From the NCBI GenBank assembly GCA_964587525.1, contig CAZPLZ010000107.1, positions 1 to 11,397 on the forward strand: a DNA stretch of 11,397 nucleotides, read 5' to 3'. Under the pieces are notes generated by a model. It made no database searches. It was not told where the DNA came from and saw nothing but the letters and a program-made list of their open reading frames with translations. Source of the stretch: CAZPLZ01 sp964587525 (GTDB lineage: Bacteria; Oederibacteriota; CAKKQC01). Numbering within the stretch: the first letter of the stretch is position 1; each line of letters begins with the position of its first letter. This document shows positions 1-6,939 of the stretch, piece after piece. Both the position numbers and the translations under genes were made by a program.

Positions 1-386
1 TAGGCAAATCCCGCATCCACGCTGGCCGGAAAGCCAGTGATCTCGGCGCCGGCCAGCCGGGACGCCCGCTCGTATTCACTGAACGTCGGGGAGAGAATGG
101 CCACCCGCGCGCCCGGACGTAGAAACGCGCGGGCGATGAGGTAGATCAATTCGATGGAGCCATTGCCAGGCAAAATGGAAGCCTCTGGGACGTTCAGCGC
201 AGCGCTCAAGGCGCAGCGTAGCTTCCGATACGCCGGGTCGGGATAAGAACTCACGGAGGCCCGGCGCAGCGCGTCCAGGACGAGGGGCGGCGGCGGCACA
301 GGCGCGAAGTTAGCGCTGAGATCCAGGAGTTGCACCGGATCCAAACCGTGGCTCCTCACCTCGAACTCGTCCATCCCTCCGTGCAC
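1..386 (-). CDS. cobD: CobD/HisC-type PLP-dependent enzyme, probable L-threonine-O-3-phosphate decarboxylase (N-terminal part, cut by window edge)
   Basis: The reading frame is open from a GTG at 386 to the window edge, giving about 128 N-terminal residues of a fold-type I PLP enzyme. It shows the CobD-like opening HGG, then LLDLSANFAPVPPPP (family pattern DFSxNxNPxGPP), SSYPDPAYRKLR, the PGNGSIELIYLIARAF block that helps bind PLP phosphate, and SPTFSEYERASRLAGAEI. CobD makes (R)-1-amino-2-propanol phosphate for the lower loop of cobalamin; HisC (histidinol-phosphate aminotransferase) is a close relative. The HGG and the adjacent riboswitch-btuB-DUF71 genes favour CobD. The catalytic lysine lies outside the window. 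GTG 386 is preferred over ATG 374 because it keeps the HGG and has a GGGAG purine run just upstream; that run lies inside a hairpin. Confidence 0.8.
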   Translation of the reverse strand, partial: MHGGMDEFEVRSHGLDPVQLLDLSANFAPVPPPPLVLDALRRASVSSYPDPAYRKLRCALSAALNVPEASILPGNGSIELIYLIARAFLRPGARVAILSPTFSEYERASRLAGAEITGFPASVDAGFA

Positions 387-390
387 TATC

Positions 391-437
391 TCCCTCTCCC
401 CCACTTTAGAGGGGGAGAGGGTGGGGTGAGGGGGTAA
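391..437. repeat. Perfect 11-bp inverted repeat (hairpin) of the C/G-rich intergenic type, upstream of cobD-like gene
   Basis: The arms ccctctccccc (392-402) and gggggagaggg (411-421) are perfect complements around an 8-nt loop (403-410), followed by tggggtgaggggg. This resembles the ccctctccc/gggagaggg palindromes scattered between genes in many environmental bacterial genomes. In the minus-strand mRNA the 3' arm ends five bases before the GTG of the cobD-like gene, so the arm carries the only Shine-Dalgarno-like sequence for that start. Confidence 0.7.
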
Positions 438-450
438 CCGCGTTGCCCTC

Positions 451-478
451 ATAATACATATACATAGCAGGCAAACAA
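451..478 (-). promoter_or_regulatory. Possible weak internal promoter for the cobD-like gene
   Basis: On the minus strand TTGTTT (478-473) and TATTAT (456-451) are separated by 16 bases, in an AT-rich patch between the DUF71 stop and the cobD-like start. The -10 matches 5 of 6 consensus bases and the -35 only 3 of 6. It could supply extra cobD transcription independent of the B12 riboswitch. It rests on base matching alone. Confidence 0.25.
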
Positions 479-481
479 CGA

Positions 482-1195
482 TCAGGGTTGCGGCTCGGCG
501 GCGGACATGACCTTCGATTGATTGACAGGGAGTAAGTCAGCGAAGTACCTCACGTCGCGCAAAACGACCTCGCCTACGGTGATACCAACCGGCCAGTTGA
601 AGATCGGCCCATCGTAGACATAGGAGTGGAACTCTCCATTTTCACCGCACGGATCAACGCCGTCGGGAAAATCGCGGATCAGCTCGGAGTCAATCGCACG
701 GCCGGCAAATCGCTCTCCGAGCTTCTCGCTGGCCACACAGGAAAGATACGCCTTGAAACCCAAGCTGATAAATGTTTGAACCAGCTCCATCGTGTCACGA
801 TGCCAGATCGGAAAGATCGCTTTCATCCCGACCTTCTCCAGGTTGCGCTCCCGATATTCGCGCAGATCTTGCAGGAAGATATCGCCGAATGCGACGGTGA
901 GCATACCCATGTCTTTATATTCACGCATCACTTTCTCCATGACCGTTTCGTACTCTTCGTTGGTACAGACAAGCGAGGGCAGGTACACCTTGTGAAGCCG
1001 TATCCCAAGGGCCGCCGCCTGCTGGTCCAACAACGCCGTGCGTACACCGTGATGGCTGATGCGCTCATACTGCTCGGAGACCGTGGTCAGCAAAGACACG
1101 ATCTCATACCGATCACTCCTGAGTAATTCGTAGAGTGCGAGCGTACTGTCCTTCCCACCGCTCCACGAGAGAATGACCTTTTTCTTTGCTTGCAC
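482..1195 (-). CDS. DUF71/COG2102 (Diphthami_syn_2-type) PP-loop ATPase, second of a tandem pair; probable B12-salvage protein
   Basis: This is an adenine-nucleotide alpha-hydrolase-type protein of 237 aa. The PP-loop SWSGGKDS lies at residues 10-17 and the C-terminal DUF71 signature DPCGENGEFHS at 181-191, with an SCV cysteine near 153. The archaeal and eukaryotic member Dph6 amidates diphthine; bacteria lack diphthamide, and a bacterial DUF71 clade has been predicted by comparative genomics to act in B12 salvage. Position between btuB and a cobD-like gene downstream of a cobalamin riboswitch fits that. A GTG start at 1195 is chosen because GAGGAGGT lies five bases upstream and the protein then begins just before the PP-loop, as the family usually does. 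An in-frame ATG at 1234, overlapping the previous stop as ATGA, would add 13 residues. The substrate is unknown. Confidence 0.85.
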   Translation of the reverse strand: MQAKKKVILSWSGGKDSTLALYELLRSDRYEIVSLLTTVSEQYERISHHGVRTALLDQQAAALGIRLHKVYLPSLVCTNEEYETVMEKVMREYKDMGMLTVAFGDIFLQDLREYRERNLEKVGMKAIFPIWHRDTMELVQTFISLGFKAYLSCVASEKLGERFAGRAIDSELIRDFPDGVDPCGENGEFHSYVYDGPIFNWPVGITVGEVVLRDVRYFADLLPVNQSKVMSAAEPQP

Positions 1196-1230
1196 AGTTG
1201 ACCTCCTCAAGGCCAGAACTTCCGCCAAAC

Positions 1231-1908
1231 TCATTTGTCTCGCAGGGTCACCTCTTGTATTTCGAGGAACATGAACGAATCTCTTTGCTGTCTCCGAAAA
1301 GAATTTAGGCGAATCTCTTTCGTGAAAGGTGGGCCATCTAAAACCAAGGTGTGGTACTCACCCTGCTCTCCGCAAGCATCGAGGCCGCTTTCCTCACTCA
1401 TTCGCCGCAAACGCTCTATACAGTCCTTGGTGATTTCCTTGCCAAGCCATTCATCAGTAAACCACGGTTCCTTGACGCACGAAAAAATTGTCCTGAATCC
1501 ACACGAGACAAGCCTGGTGAGAAGTTCGATTCTATTCCAGCCCCACAGAGGAGTGAGTACGTTCATCCCGGAATGTTGACTACATTCACGTATCCAGTTG
1601 GGAAGGCCGGCTACCTCCGCGATATCGCCTGTGACGAGAGCCTGGGAGCCATATTCACGTTTTATTGTGCGGATGGCTTCCTCGTAACCCTGCTTGAACG
1701 GCCGGCGTATCTCAACGACGTCATGAGGAAGGCCCAAAGCGGTGGCCTGAAATTTCATAAAAGTCAAGGGGTGGGCAAGGAAGTTGGCTTCCTGAGGAAC
1801 AAAAGTAACCAGGTTCACGATCTCACAATCCGACAAGGTAGCTTCGAAAAGAGCCAATGATGAATCTTTGCCTCCTGTCCACAGCACGGTCGCTTTAGTC
1901 GGCATCAT
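1231..1908 (-). CDS. DUF71/COG2102 PP-loop ATPase, first of a tandem pair; probable B12-salvage protein
   Basis: This 225-aa protein has the PP-loop WTGGKDSSL at 10-18, a FSC motif at 142-144 and the family signature DACGEQGEYHT at 177-187. It is clearly homologous to the next gene but diverged, for example WTGG for WSGG and GEQGEYHT for GENGEFHS, so the pair is not a recent duplication. It starts 36 bp after the btuB stop and ends in an ATGA overlap with the next frame, so the three genes look co-transcribed and probably translationally coupled. ATG 1908 and ATG 1905 are equally possible starts; a GGGAAG lies just upstream. Two such ATPases could act in sequence or as a heteromer on a corrinoid precursor or its side chain, which is inference from context only. 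Confidence 0.85.
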   Translation of the reverse strand: MMPTKATVLWTGGKDSSLALFEATLSDCEIVNLVTFVPQEANFLAHPLTFMKFQATALGLPHDVVEIRRPFKQGYEEAIRTIKREYGSQALVTGDIAEVAGLPNWIRECSQHSGMNVLTPLWGWNRIELLTRLVSCGFRTIFSCVKEPWFTDEWLGKEITKDCIERLRRMSEESGLDACGEQGEYHTLVLDGPPFTKEIRLNSFRRQQRDSFMFLEIQEVTLRDK

Positions 1909-1944
1909 GGCTTCCCGGGAGAACAGCTTGCGTCCCGTTCATCT

Positions 1945-3740
1945 CTACCAGTTCAAATCGATTCCTGCGACGACAAACAATCCGGGCGTCGTAAATCCGC
2001 TGACCTCCTCGTAATCCTCGTCGAAAAGGTTTTCCACACGCAGGTACGGGCGAAACTGCTCAGTGACCTGGTACGCGAGAGTCAGGTCGACCCGCTCGTA
2101 ATTGTCCATGTCCATCCCGTTTGTATCGATGCGGTCACGCACCACGAGAAGGGAAAGGGCTGCCGTGAGTTCCTCGGTTGGACGGAGCGAAGCGTACAAC
2201 GTGCCACGATGCTCGGGACGGCGGGGNNNNNNNNNNNNNNNNNNNNNNNNNNNNNNNNNNNNNNNNNNNNNNNNNNNNNNNNNNNNNNNNNNNNNNNNNN
2301 NNNNNNNNNNNNNNNNNNNNNNNNNNTGTCGAAGCCCCGACTAGTTTCCGGTTCCAGGTCGGGATTGCTGAATCCTGGAAAGAAAAGGTCATTGTGCGTA
2401 GGCGCTTTGAACCCTGTCCCAAAACTGCTGTGAAGGCGGGTCCGGGTCTCCTTCACCAGATAGGAAGCGGTCAGACGGTAAGTTGTCTCGCTCCCGAATT
2501 CCGAATGGCGGTCGATGCGTGCTCCACCCGTGAGGAAGAGGCGATCCTCGAAGGACATCTGGTCCTGCAAGAAGAACGAATTGATGTCGACCGATTCGTC
2601 GAAATTCCCTTCGCTTTCCCCGGTCCGTTTCTCAAAGGTGTAGCCGCCTGTCAGGATGTTTCCTTCGAACGGATAGAAGTCGGACTGGAGCTTGATGTTG
2701 GTCAGCCGACTCTCGATCAGGAAGTTGTTGAAAGCCGTGTCTGGGTCGCTTCCTCGCAGGTCCTCGTCTGCAATGCCGAAGGAAAGACTTTGGTCCAGCC
2801 ACTCACTGATCGCTTTTTTGACCTGGAGAGACACATAGATCGCATCTCGCTCCTGAACGTAGTTGGGGTCGTCGGTAGGCCCCACGCCAAACGTGAAGCC
2901 GTCCACATCGGTCTTTCCCCGAAGGGAACGCACCGTCAGGTCCGCGCGGCCGTCCTCCAGGAACTTGAAGCCGAACCGGCCGGAGGCCGAGAAGTTCTCG
3001 TAGCCGTCCTCTTCGTCATTTCCGGCATCCTCGCTGGCGGCGGAGACGCCGTCGGTCCGCTCATGCGTCAATGAGAGGCTGACATCCCCATCGTCGTTTC
3101 CCGCCGAGACGTTCAGCTTCTCGTGGAAGGTCCGATGTGTTCCTCCTTCAGCACGGGCGGAGACGTTGAGGTCTTTTCCGCCGCGCCGAGTGATGATGTT
3201 AATCACCCCGCCGATGGCTTCTGACCCGTAGAGGGTGCTCTGGGGGCCCCGGAGGATTTCGATGCGCTCTATGTTATGACTTCTCAGGTCAGCGAAGTCG
3301 AACGCCCCCGTGTTGCTGTTATTGATACGCATTCCGTCAACAAGGACCAGGGTGTGCGACGAGTTGCCACCCCGGAGGAAAACGCTGGTTAATCTTCCCG
3401 GACCCCCTTGTTGGACAACTTCAAGTCCCGGAGTAGTCCGAATTAGTTCGAGCACAGAAGTTTTCCCCCGCGCATCAATCTCTTCGCGGCCAATGACGCT
3501 GATTGAGCTGCCAACCGTATCCAACGGCGTTTCGGTCCTGGTGGCAGTGACGATGATCTCCTCGAGCTTGATCGGTTCTTCCCGTTTCTCTCCCTGCGTC
3601 CCCGTCTGCGTCTCGGTATCCTGTCCCCAGACCAGTCCCCACGATAAACACCACAACAACCCACACAGCGTCGCCTGTTTCCACATGGCAAGGCTGGAAG
3701 CAAACAGCAAACATAGAAACGGTCGAGTGACCCGCGTCAT
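1945..3740 (-). CDS. btuB: TonB-dependent outer-membrane cobalamin receptor, BtuB-like (interrupted by assembly gap)
   Basis: An outer-membrane receptor that imports B12 using TonB energy. The 5' part (3740-2327, about 471 codons) has a signal-like hydrophobic N-terminus, a TonB box EEIIVTATRTETP at 60-72, and a plug with VFLRGGNSSHTLVLVDGMR, ERIEILRGPQSTLYGSEAIGG and NIITRRGG. It runs to NPDLEPETSRGFD at the gap. The 3' part (2226-1945, 94 codons) resumes at RRPEHRGTLYASLRP and ends VENLFDEDYEEVSGF...GIDLNW, a terminal beta-strand with an aromatic last residue. The two parts read in different frames as written, which is uninformative because the N run has arbitrary length. ATG 3740 has AAGGAGG upstream; an internal ATG at 3686 would give a more typical signal peptide but has no ribosome site. 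Assignment to cobalamin rests on the upstream riboswitch and the B12-linked neighbours. Confidence 0.9.
2227..2326. other. Assembly gap (100 N) inside btuB
   Basis: Exactly 100 unresolved bases, the usual scaffolding placeholder. By comparison with BtuB architecture, roughly 75-80 residues separate the PExSRGFD-type segment from the RRPxHRG-type segment, so the missing DNA is probably nearer 230-250 bp than 100. Confidence 0.95.
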
Positions 3741-3773
3741 TCGAATCCTCCTTGGGGCCCCTCGAAACAGCGA

Positions 3774-3794
3774 ACCCACGCGAGACGCGTGGGT
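3774..3794 (-). promoter_or_regulatory. Stem-loop between cobalamin riboswitch and btuB start (possible expression platform)
   Basis: A perfect 9-bp inverted repeat, acccacgcg (3774-3782) and cgcgtgggt (3786-3794), with a 3-nt loop. In the btuB mRNA it lies just after the riboswitch and about 33 nt before ATG 3740. No U-tract follows, so it does not look like an intrinsic terminator; control of btuB translation is more plausible. Confidence 0.5.
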
Positions 3795-3797
3795 ATG

Positions 3798-3995
3798 AGA
3801 ACTAAGCTGAACTGCCCTGCCCCCACACCGCGAGGAAGCCCCGGTTGCATTCCGCTTGAGGGCCGGTCTCCTGACTTGCGCTTCACTCTCCCCCGCGCCT
3901 TCCCAGGTTTCCCCAGTGGCTTTATGCGGGTTCGTCAGCGCTCACAGTGGCGGGGCCGTCGCCGATTTACACGGCGTTCCCGATCACCCTAAGCT
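3798..3995 (-). promoter_or_regulatory. Cobalamin (B12) riboswitch upstream of btuB
   Basis: Read on the minus strand, the leader has the hallmarks of the cobalamin riboswitch in the right order. They are GGTGATCGGGAA with GTGTAAATC, GGCCCCGCCACTGTGA, then GCCACTGGGGAAACCTGGGAAGGCG, and finally the B12 box AAGTCAGGAGACCGGCC (3877-3861). It binds adenosyl- or a related cobalamin and represses the downstream gene. Its position between the promoter at 4044-4015 and btuB means that btuB, both DUF71 genes and probably cobD answer to B12 level. End coordinates are approximate. Confidence 0.93.
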
Positions 3996-4014
3996 TACAT
4001 TCAATTGTGCAGCT

Positions 4015-4044
4015 TTTGTATCACACCTCAATCGGTTTTGTCAA
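4015..4044 (-). promoter_or_regulatory. Sigma70-like promoter of the riboswitch-btuB operon
   Basis: On the minus strand a consensus TTGACA (4044-4039) is followed after 18 bases by TACAAA (4020-4015), preceded by TGTGA. The predicted start of transcription, near 4008, falls just before the riboswitch. ACCGATTGA occurs twice in this strand, once at the end of the Cld-like gene and once in the spacer, which could be a protein-binding site. Confidence 0.5.
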
Positions 4045-4047
4045 ACC

Positions 4048-4830
4048 TCAGTCAATCGGTGTCATCCAGATTTCAAACTCGAGGTTCACGTAAGCCCACT
4101 CGGGATTGACCCTGGTGTCTCGCAATTCAGCCAAGAGAGCCCTGAAATCCTTCTCGTCAGAACCCTTGAACTCGAAATAGGTGAGGAAATCGTAGCCGAG
4201 CGCTGGATTGAGGTCACGTGAGTGGTAAAGCTTGCGAAACACTCGATCCGCATACTTGAGTCCGATCGCTGTGTGGCCCTCACGCGCGTCGGTCTTCTGG
4301 AAATAAGCTTGCCGCTCGTCATGGGTGAGTCCCCACCACTCCTCCGATTTTCCAATTGGAATCAGGACTGCCATGGTATGGTCTGACGGCTCCAGCTTCG
4401 ACACAGAGCGCGCATCCAGTTCCTGCCGCTGGGCATCGCTGGTGTACTGAAGATCTTGCGTCACGCCCTGAAGCTGGACTGAGGAACCGTTAGGAGACCA
4501 TGATTGCTCCGGCAGTGAGATCGGCACCGAGGTCTCAATACGCACAACGATCCAGCGTGACGCAAGATTGGCAGGAGCCTCGCCTCGCACGGGGACGACC
4601 TCTTGGACACGGTAGCGGCTGAGACGGCCACCTCGGCCTGTGGTCAACGGCCTCAAGGTTGTTTCGTTCGCCCCGGCAAAAAAATATACCCATGCCCGTG
4701 GGGAGGACTGAATGGGGTCGCCCTGAGTCACGTCGATCGTGGTCCTCCTTCCTTGCGCACAACTGCTTGCTCCTGCAAGCAATACGAACAGGATGAAGAG
4801 GTCCAGAATCTGCCGTGCACTCTTCGGCAT
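4048..4830 (-). CDS. Chlorite-dismutase (Cld) superfamily protein with N-terminal export signal, probable lipoprotein
   Basis: A 260-aa protein whose C-terminal half reads as the Cld/HemQ superfamily: VLIPIGKSEEWWGLTHDER (about 155-173), GHTAIGLKYADRVFRKLYHSRDL (185-207) and YDFLTYFEF (213-221). By family, KLYH-S places the proximal haem histidine at H203. Cld enzymes split chlorite to chloride and O2; others bind haem for other purposes. The N-terminal half is divergent, and residues 1-27 look like a signal ending in GASSC, an imperfect lipobox (alanine at -3). I could not assign the distal arginine needed for chlorite dismutation. Start ATG 4830 is preferred over ATG 4893, which would bury the signal peptide. 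It lies 93 bp after the DUF1259 gene, probably last in the metal cassette. Function beyond a haem-binding fold is uncertain. Confidence 0.78.
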   Translation of the reverse strand: MPKSARQILDLFILFVLLAGASSCAQGRRTTIDVTQGDPIQSSPRAWVYFFAGANETTLRPLTTGRGGRLSRYRVQEVVPVRGEAPANLASRWIVVRIETSVPISLPEQSWSPNGSSVQLQGVTQDLQYTSDAQRQELDARSVSKLEPSDHTMAVLIPIGKSEEWWGLTHDERQAYFQKTDAREGHTAIGLKYADRVFRKLYHSRDLNPALGYDFLTYFEFKGSDEKDFRALLAELRDTRVNPEWAYVNLEFEIWMTPID

Positions 4831-4923
4831 GGTCTCATGGTATCTCAGCTCAGGCTGCTGCTGACAGGGCGCTGGAGGTCTCGTCGCTTCCATTTTGACC
4901 TCTGCTCAATGGTTACGCTGCCC

Positions 4924-6390
4924 CTACTTGCGGGCATCTTCTTGAGCTTTCAAGGCATCCTTAATACCTTTCGCGAGCTTCTCGGCCGGCCCTTTTGCCC
5001 AGAAGTGGGTGAAGTAGAACGTAGGCTTCTCGCCAATCATGTGGTTATGGAGTGCAACGATATAGATCTCCGCTTTCCTGAGTGCCCTTAGCACGGGCTG
5101 GACTTCCGCGCCCGTCATGATTAAGTCGCCATCGATCGCCGCTAACTCGTCGCTTCCCGAAAAGGCAACCCAGGTACTGAGGCCCATCGAAGCGGCAACC
5201 TTAGTACCGTGCATTTTCCCTTCGCGCCCAATGGCAATCTTCAGAACACCATCTTTTATCATTCCCGTGTGGCCGAGAATCTTTTCGATGGCACCTTGGG
5301 AGATGAAACCAGGTTCAGGTACTCCTCCTACGAACTCAGTCGCTGGCTGAGGACTTGCGGCACGAACCCTCTTGATGGCGTCCCACACATTCTTAACAGC
5401 CCCAGCCAGGTTCTCGGGGGCGCCACGGCCACCAATGTGCATGAAGTACACCTTCGGCTCGTCATAGAAGAAGTGGTTGTGCAAGGCGGTCACTTCAAGC
5501 CCGGACGCAAACGCCGCATCCATAGCCGGCGCCACTTCGTCCTGGAAGACCACGGTATCCCCCATGACCATGGCTCCGTACTCTGTGGCCTTGAAAGCAG
5601 CCCACGAGCCCAATCCAGCAACAGGCTTGAACGGCATCCCATCGACCGTGAGCGCGATATCCGTGCGGGGCCAACCGATGCGAACAACGCCGTCTGCGCT
5701 CACGGTTGCCTTGGTACCAGCGATTTCAGCGATTCTTTTGACATCAAGCCCCCGCGCATCGAGGTCCCTTACTTTCAAGTTGTCAAAGTGCGTGACCGCA
5801 TCGGCCTTCGTCCAGAGACCAACGTGACCCCCTTGCTGAAATGTTGCATCGCTCACGTCAAGATACTTCTTGCCATCGAAAAAGCACTCAATATGCTCGC
5901 CTCGCATTTTCACTCTGAGTGTATGCCAGCCTGGCTGGCGCGTGATCCCAGCACTTTGGAGTTGCCGGCGGCGCCCTTTGACAACTTTGTAGACGCGGTA
6001 ATTGTCCTCAAGCGGGTTATAGCGGGCGATGTAGTAATTCCTCGCATCCTTGGCGCGCCAAACGACGCCCCCACCTTGGTCAATCTCCCCGGTCAGGGCT
6101 TTCATCTTCACCGAGATGTCCACATCCTGGTAGTTTGTATGGCTCGCCAGAATAACGTTGAATGTGGAGTTGGCGTTCTGTGCCAGCTGAGCCAGCACAT
6201 GACTCTTGCTCGGTGCCGCATGGTCTTCTGCAACCTTCCAGTTCCCAACCGCCACCTCAAAACCTGCTGGTAGCGCGCCGATGCTATCACTTTCAAAGTT
6301 CCACGATCCCTTACCAGCACCCCAGACACTGGCTGGAGTCGAACTGCCTACCAGGAACACCAACCCGATAAGTACTTTTATCGATTTCAT
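4924..6390 (-). CDS. Secreted fusion of an N-terminal LamG/DUF1080-like beta-sandwich and a duplicated DUF1259 (LppY/LpqO) region
   Basis: A 488-aa exported protein with signal peptide 1-25 (MKSIKVLIGLVFLVG...VWGA). Residues about 28-210 resemble a concanavalin-like sandwich: WNFESDSIGALPAGFEV, GGGVVWRAKDARNYYIARYNPLEDN, GWHTLRVKMRGEHIECFFDG and GGHVGLWTKADAVTHFDNL. Residues about 215-480 are DUF1259, built of two related halves, each with a LGSWAAF/LSTWVAF segment, a GD(T/L) strand, EVTALHNHFFYDEP (299-312) or YIVALHNHMIGEKP (443-456), and a final H (H318, H462). DUF1259 has no established reaction; the paired HxH plus H sites suggest metal binding. ATG 6390 is chosen over GTG 6399 for signal-peptide shape. 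It follows the second MerP-like gene by 68 bp. Plain DUF1259 proteins are nearer 300 aa, so the N-terminal sandwich is an addition. Confidence 0.85.
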   Translation of the reverse strand: MKSIKVLIGLVFLVGSSTPASVWGAGKGSWNFESDSIGALPAGFEVAVGNWKVAEDHAAPSKSHVLAQLAQNANSTFNVILASHTNYQDVDISVKMKALTGEIDQGGGVVWRAKDARNYYIARYNPLEDNYRVYKVVKGRRRQLQSAGITRQPGWHTLRVKMRGEHIECFFDGKKYLDVSDATFQQGGHVGLWTKADAVTHFDNLKVRDLDARGLDVKRIAEIAGTKATVSADGVVRIGWPRTDIALTVDGMPFKPVAGLGSWAAFKATEYGAMVMGDTVVFQDEVAPAMDAAFASGLEVTALHNHFFYDEPKVYFMHIGGRGAPENLAGAVKNVWDAIKRVRAASPQPATEFVGGVPEPGFISQGAIEKILGHTGMIKDGVLKIAIGREGKMHGTKVAASMGLSTWVAFSGSDELAAIDGDLIMTGAEVQPVLRALRKAEIYIVALHNHMIGEKPTFYFTHFWAKGPAEKLAKGIKDALKAQEDARK

Positions 6391-6458
6391 ACCAAGCACC
6401 GCTGCCAGGCGCTTCCTCGGATTGGCGTCCTTCAGTTGATCTATGCTCGTCTCACCTC

Positions 6459-6845
6459 TCAGATCGCTTCCTCTCGTTTCACGTCCTTGATACGCCAGTG
6501 CGAACCGAAGGCCTTCTGAAGAGCAGCCGTTTTAACCTCTCTCCCTTTTTTGATCGTTAGCGTCATAAGCCCCTTCTCGCGATCCACCTCCACACCCTCG
6601 ATATTCTCGATACCCGCCACATGGCTCTCGAGACCGCTGGCGCAGCAGATGCCCTTGCCTCCAGCACAAGCGCCCCCCACGTGACACACCCACTTGGACG
6701 AGCTGTCGAGCTTCGCGAGCGAAAGCGCTATAGTTTCATTCTCGTGCCAGCCACCCGAATGATGGACGATGACGCGGTAAGCGGTGAGACCACCAATGCC
6801 TGCCAATGCGCCGATCAAGAACACCACCAATGTCTTCTTCTCCAT
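6459..6845 (-). CDS. Membrane-anchored MerP/HMA-like small protein with CC metal site (paralogue 1)
   Basis: A 128-aa protein with an N-terminal hydrophobic anchor (residues about 4-27), a His-containing linker (HHSGGWHENE), and a C-terminal beta-alpha-beta-like domain. The segment KWVCHVGGACAGGKGICCASGLESHVAGI aligns with the metal loop and first helix of heavy-metal-associated (HMA/MerP) domains, but CxxC is replaced by CC (C67, C68), with further C54, H55 and C60. VEVDREKGLMTLTI and VKTAALQKAF fit the second strand and helix. Such domains carry soft metals such as Hg, Cu or Zn; which metal is unknown. AAAGGAGG-like sequence precedes ATG 6845. It is a tandem paralogue of the gene at 6940-7344 and has one extra glycine in the metal loop. 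Confidence 0.75.
   Translation of the reverse strand: MEKKTLVVFLIGALAGIGGLTAYRVIVHHSGGWHENETIALSLAKLDSSSKWVCHVGGACAGGKGICCASGLESHVAGIENIEGVEVDREKGLMTLTIKKGREVKTAALQKAFGSHWRIKDVKREEAI
6463..6729 (-). repeat. Tandem gene-duplication repeat, copy 1 (3' part of MerP-like gene 1)
   Basis: This 267-bp stretch is highly similar to 6944-7207 (264 bp), from the EEAI 3' end through the SLAKLDSSSKWVCH codons. The length differs by one codon. The upstream parts of the two genes, encoding anchor or signal, are unrelated in sequence. Confidence 0.85.
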
Positions 6846-6939
6846 AGCTTGCCTCCTTTCCTAGGAACACACAGATATTCACTGAACCTATGCTTATATC
6901 ACCCCTCTCTCGTTGAGCGAGGATCGCTGTTAAGGCAAC

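Noticed and set aside
2227..2326. Apparent frameshift or pseudogene in btuB
   Set aside because: The frame difference arises only because the gap length is arbitrary; both flanks are intact receptor sequence.
2178..3074. Plus-strand frame of 298 codons running through the N gap
   Set aside because: It is antisense to btuB and is open partly because the N run hides stops.
3774..3794. Intrinsic terminator after the cobalamin riboswitch
   Set aside because: The stem is strong, but no U-tract follows it in the btuB mRNA.
5209..6273. Long plus-strand frame (354 codons) opposite the DUF1259 gene
   Set aside because: No family motif or ribosome site, His/Arg/Pro-rich random composition, and the minus strand carries a convincing exported protein over the same bases.
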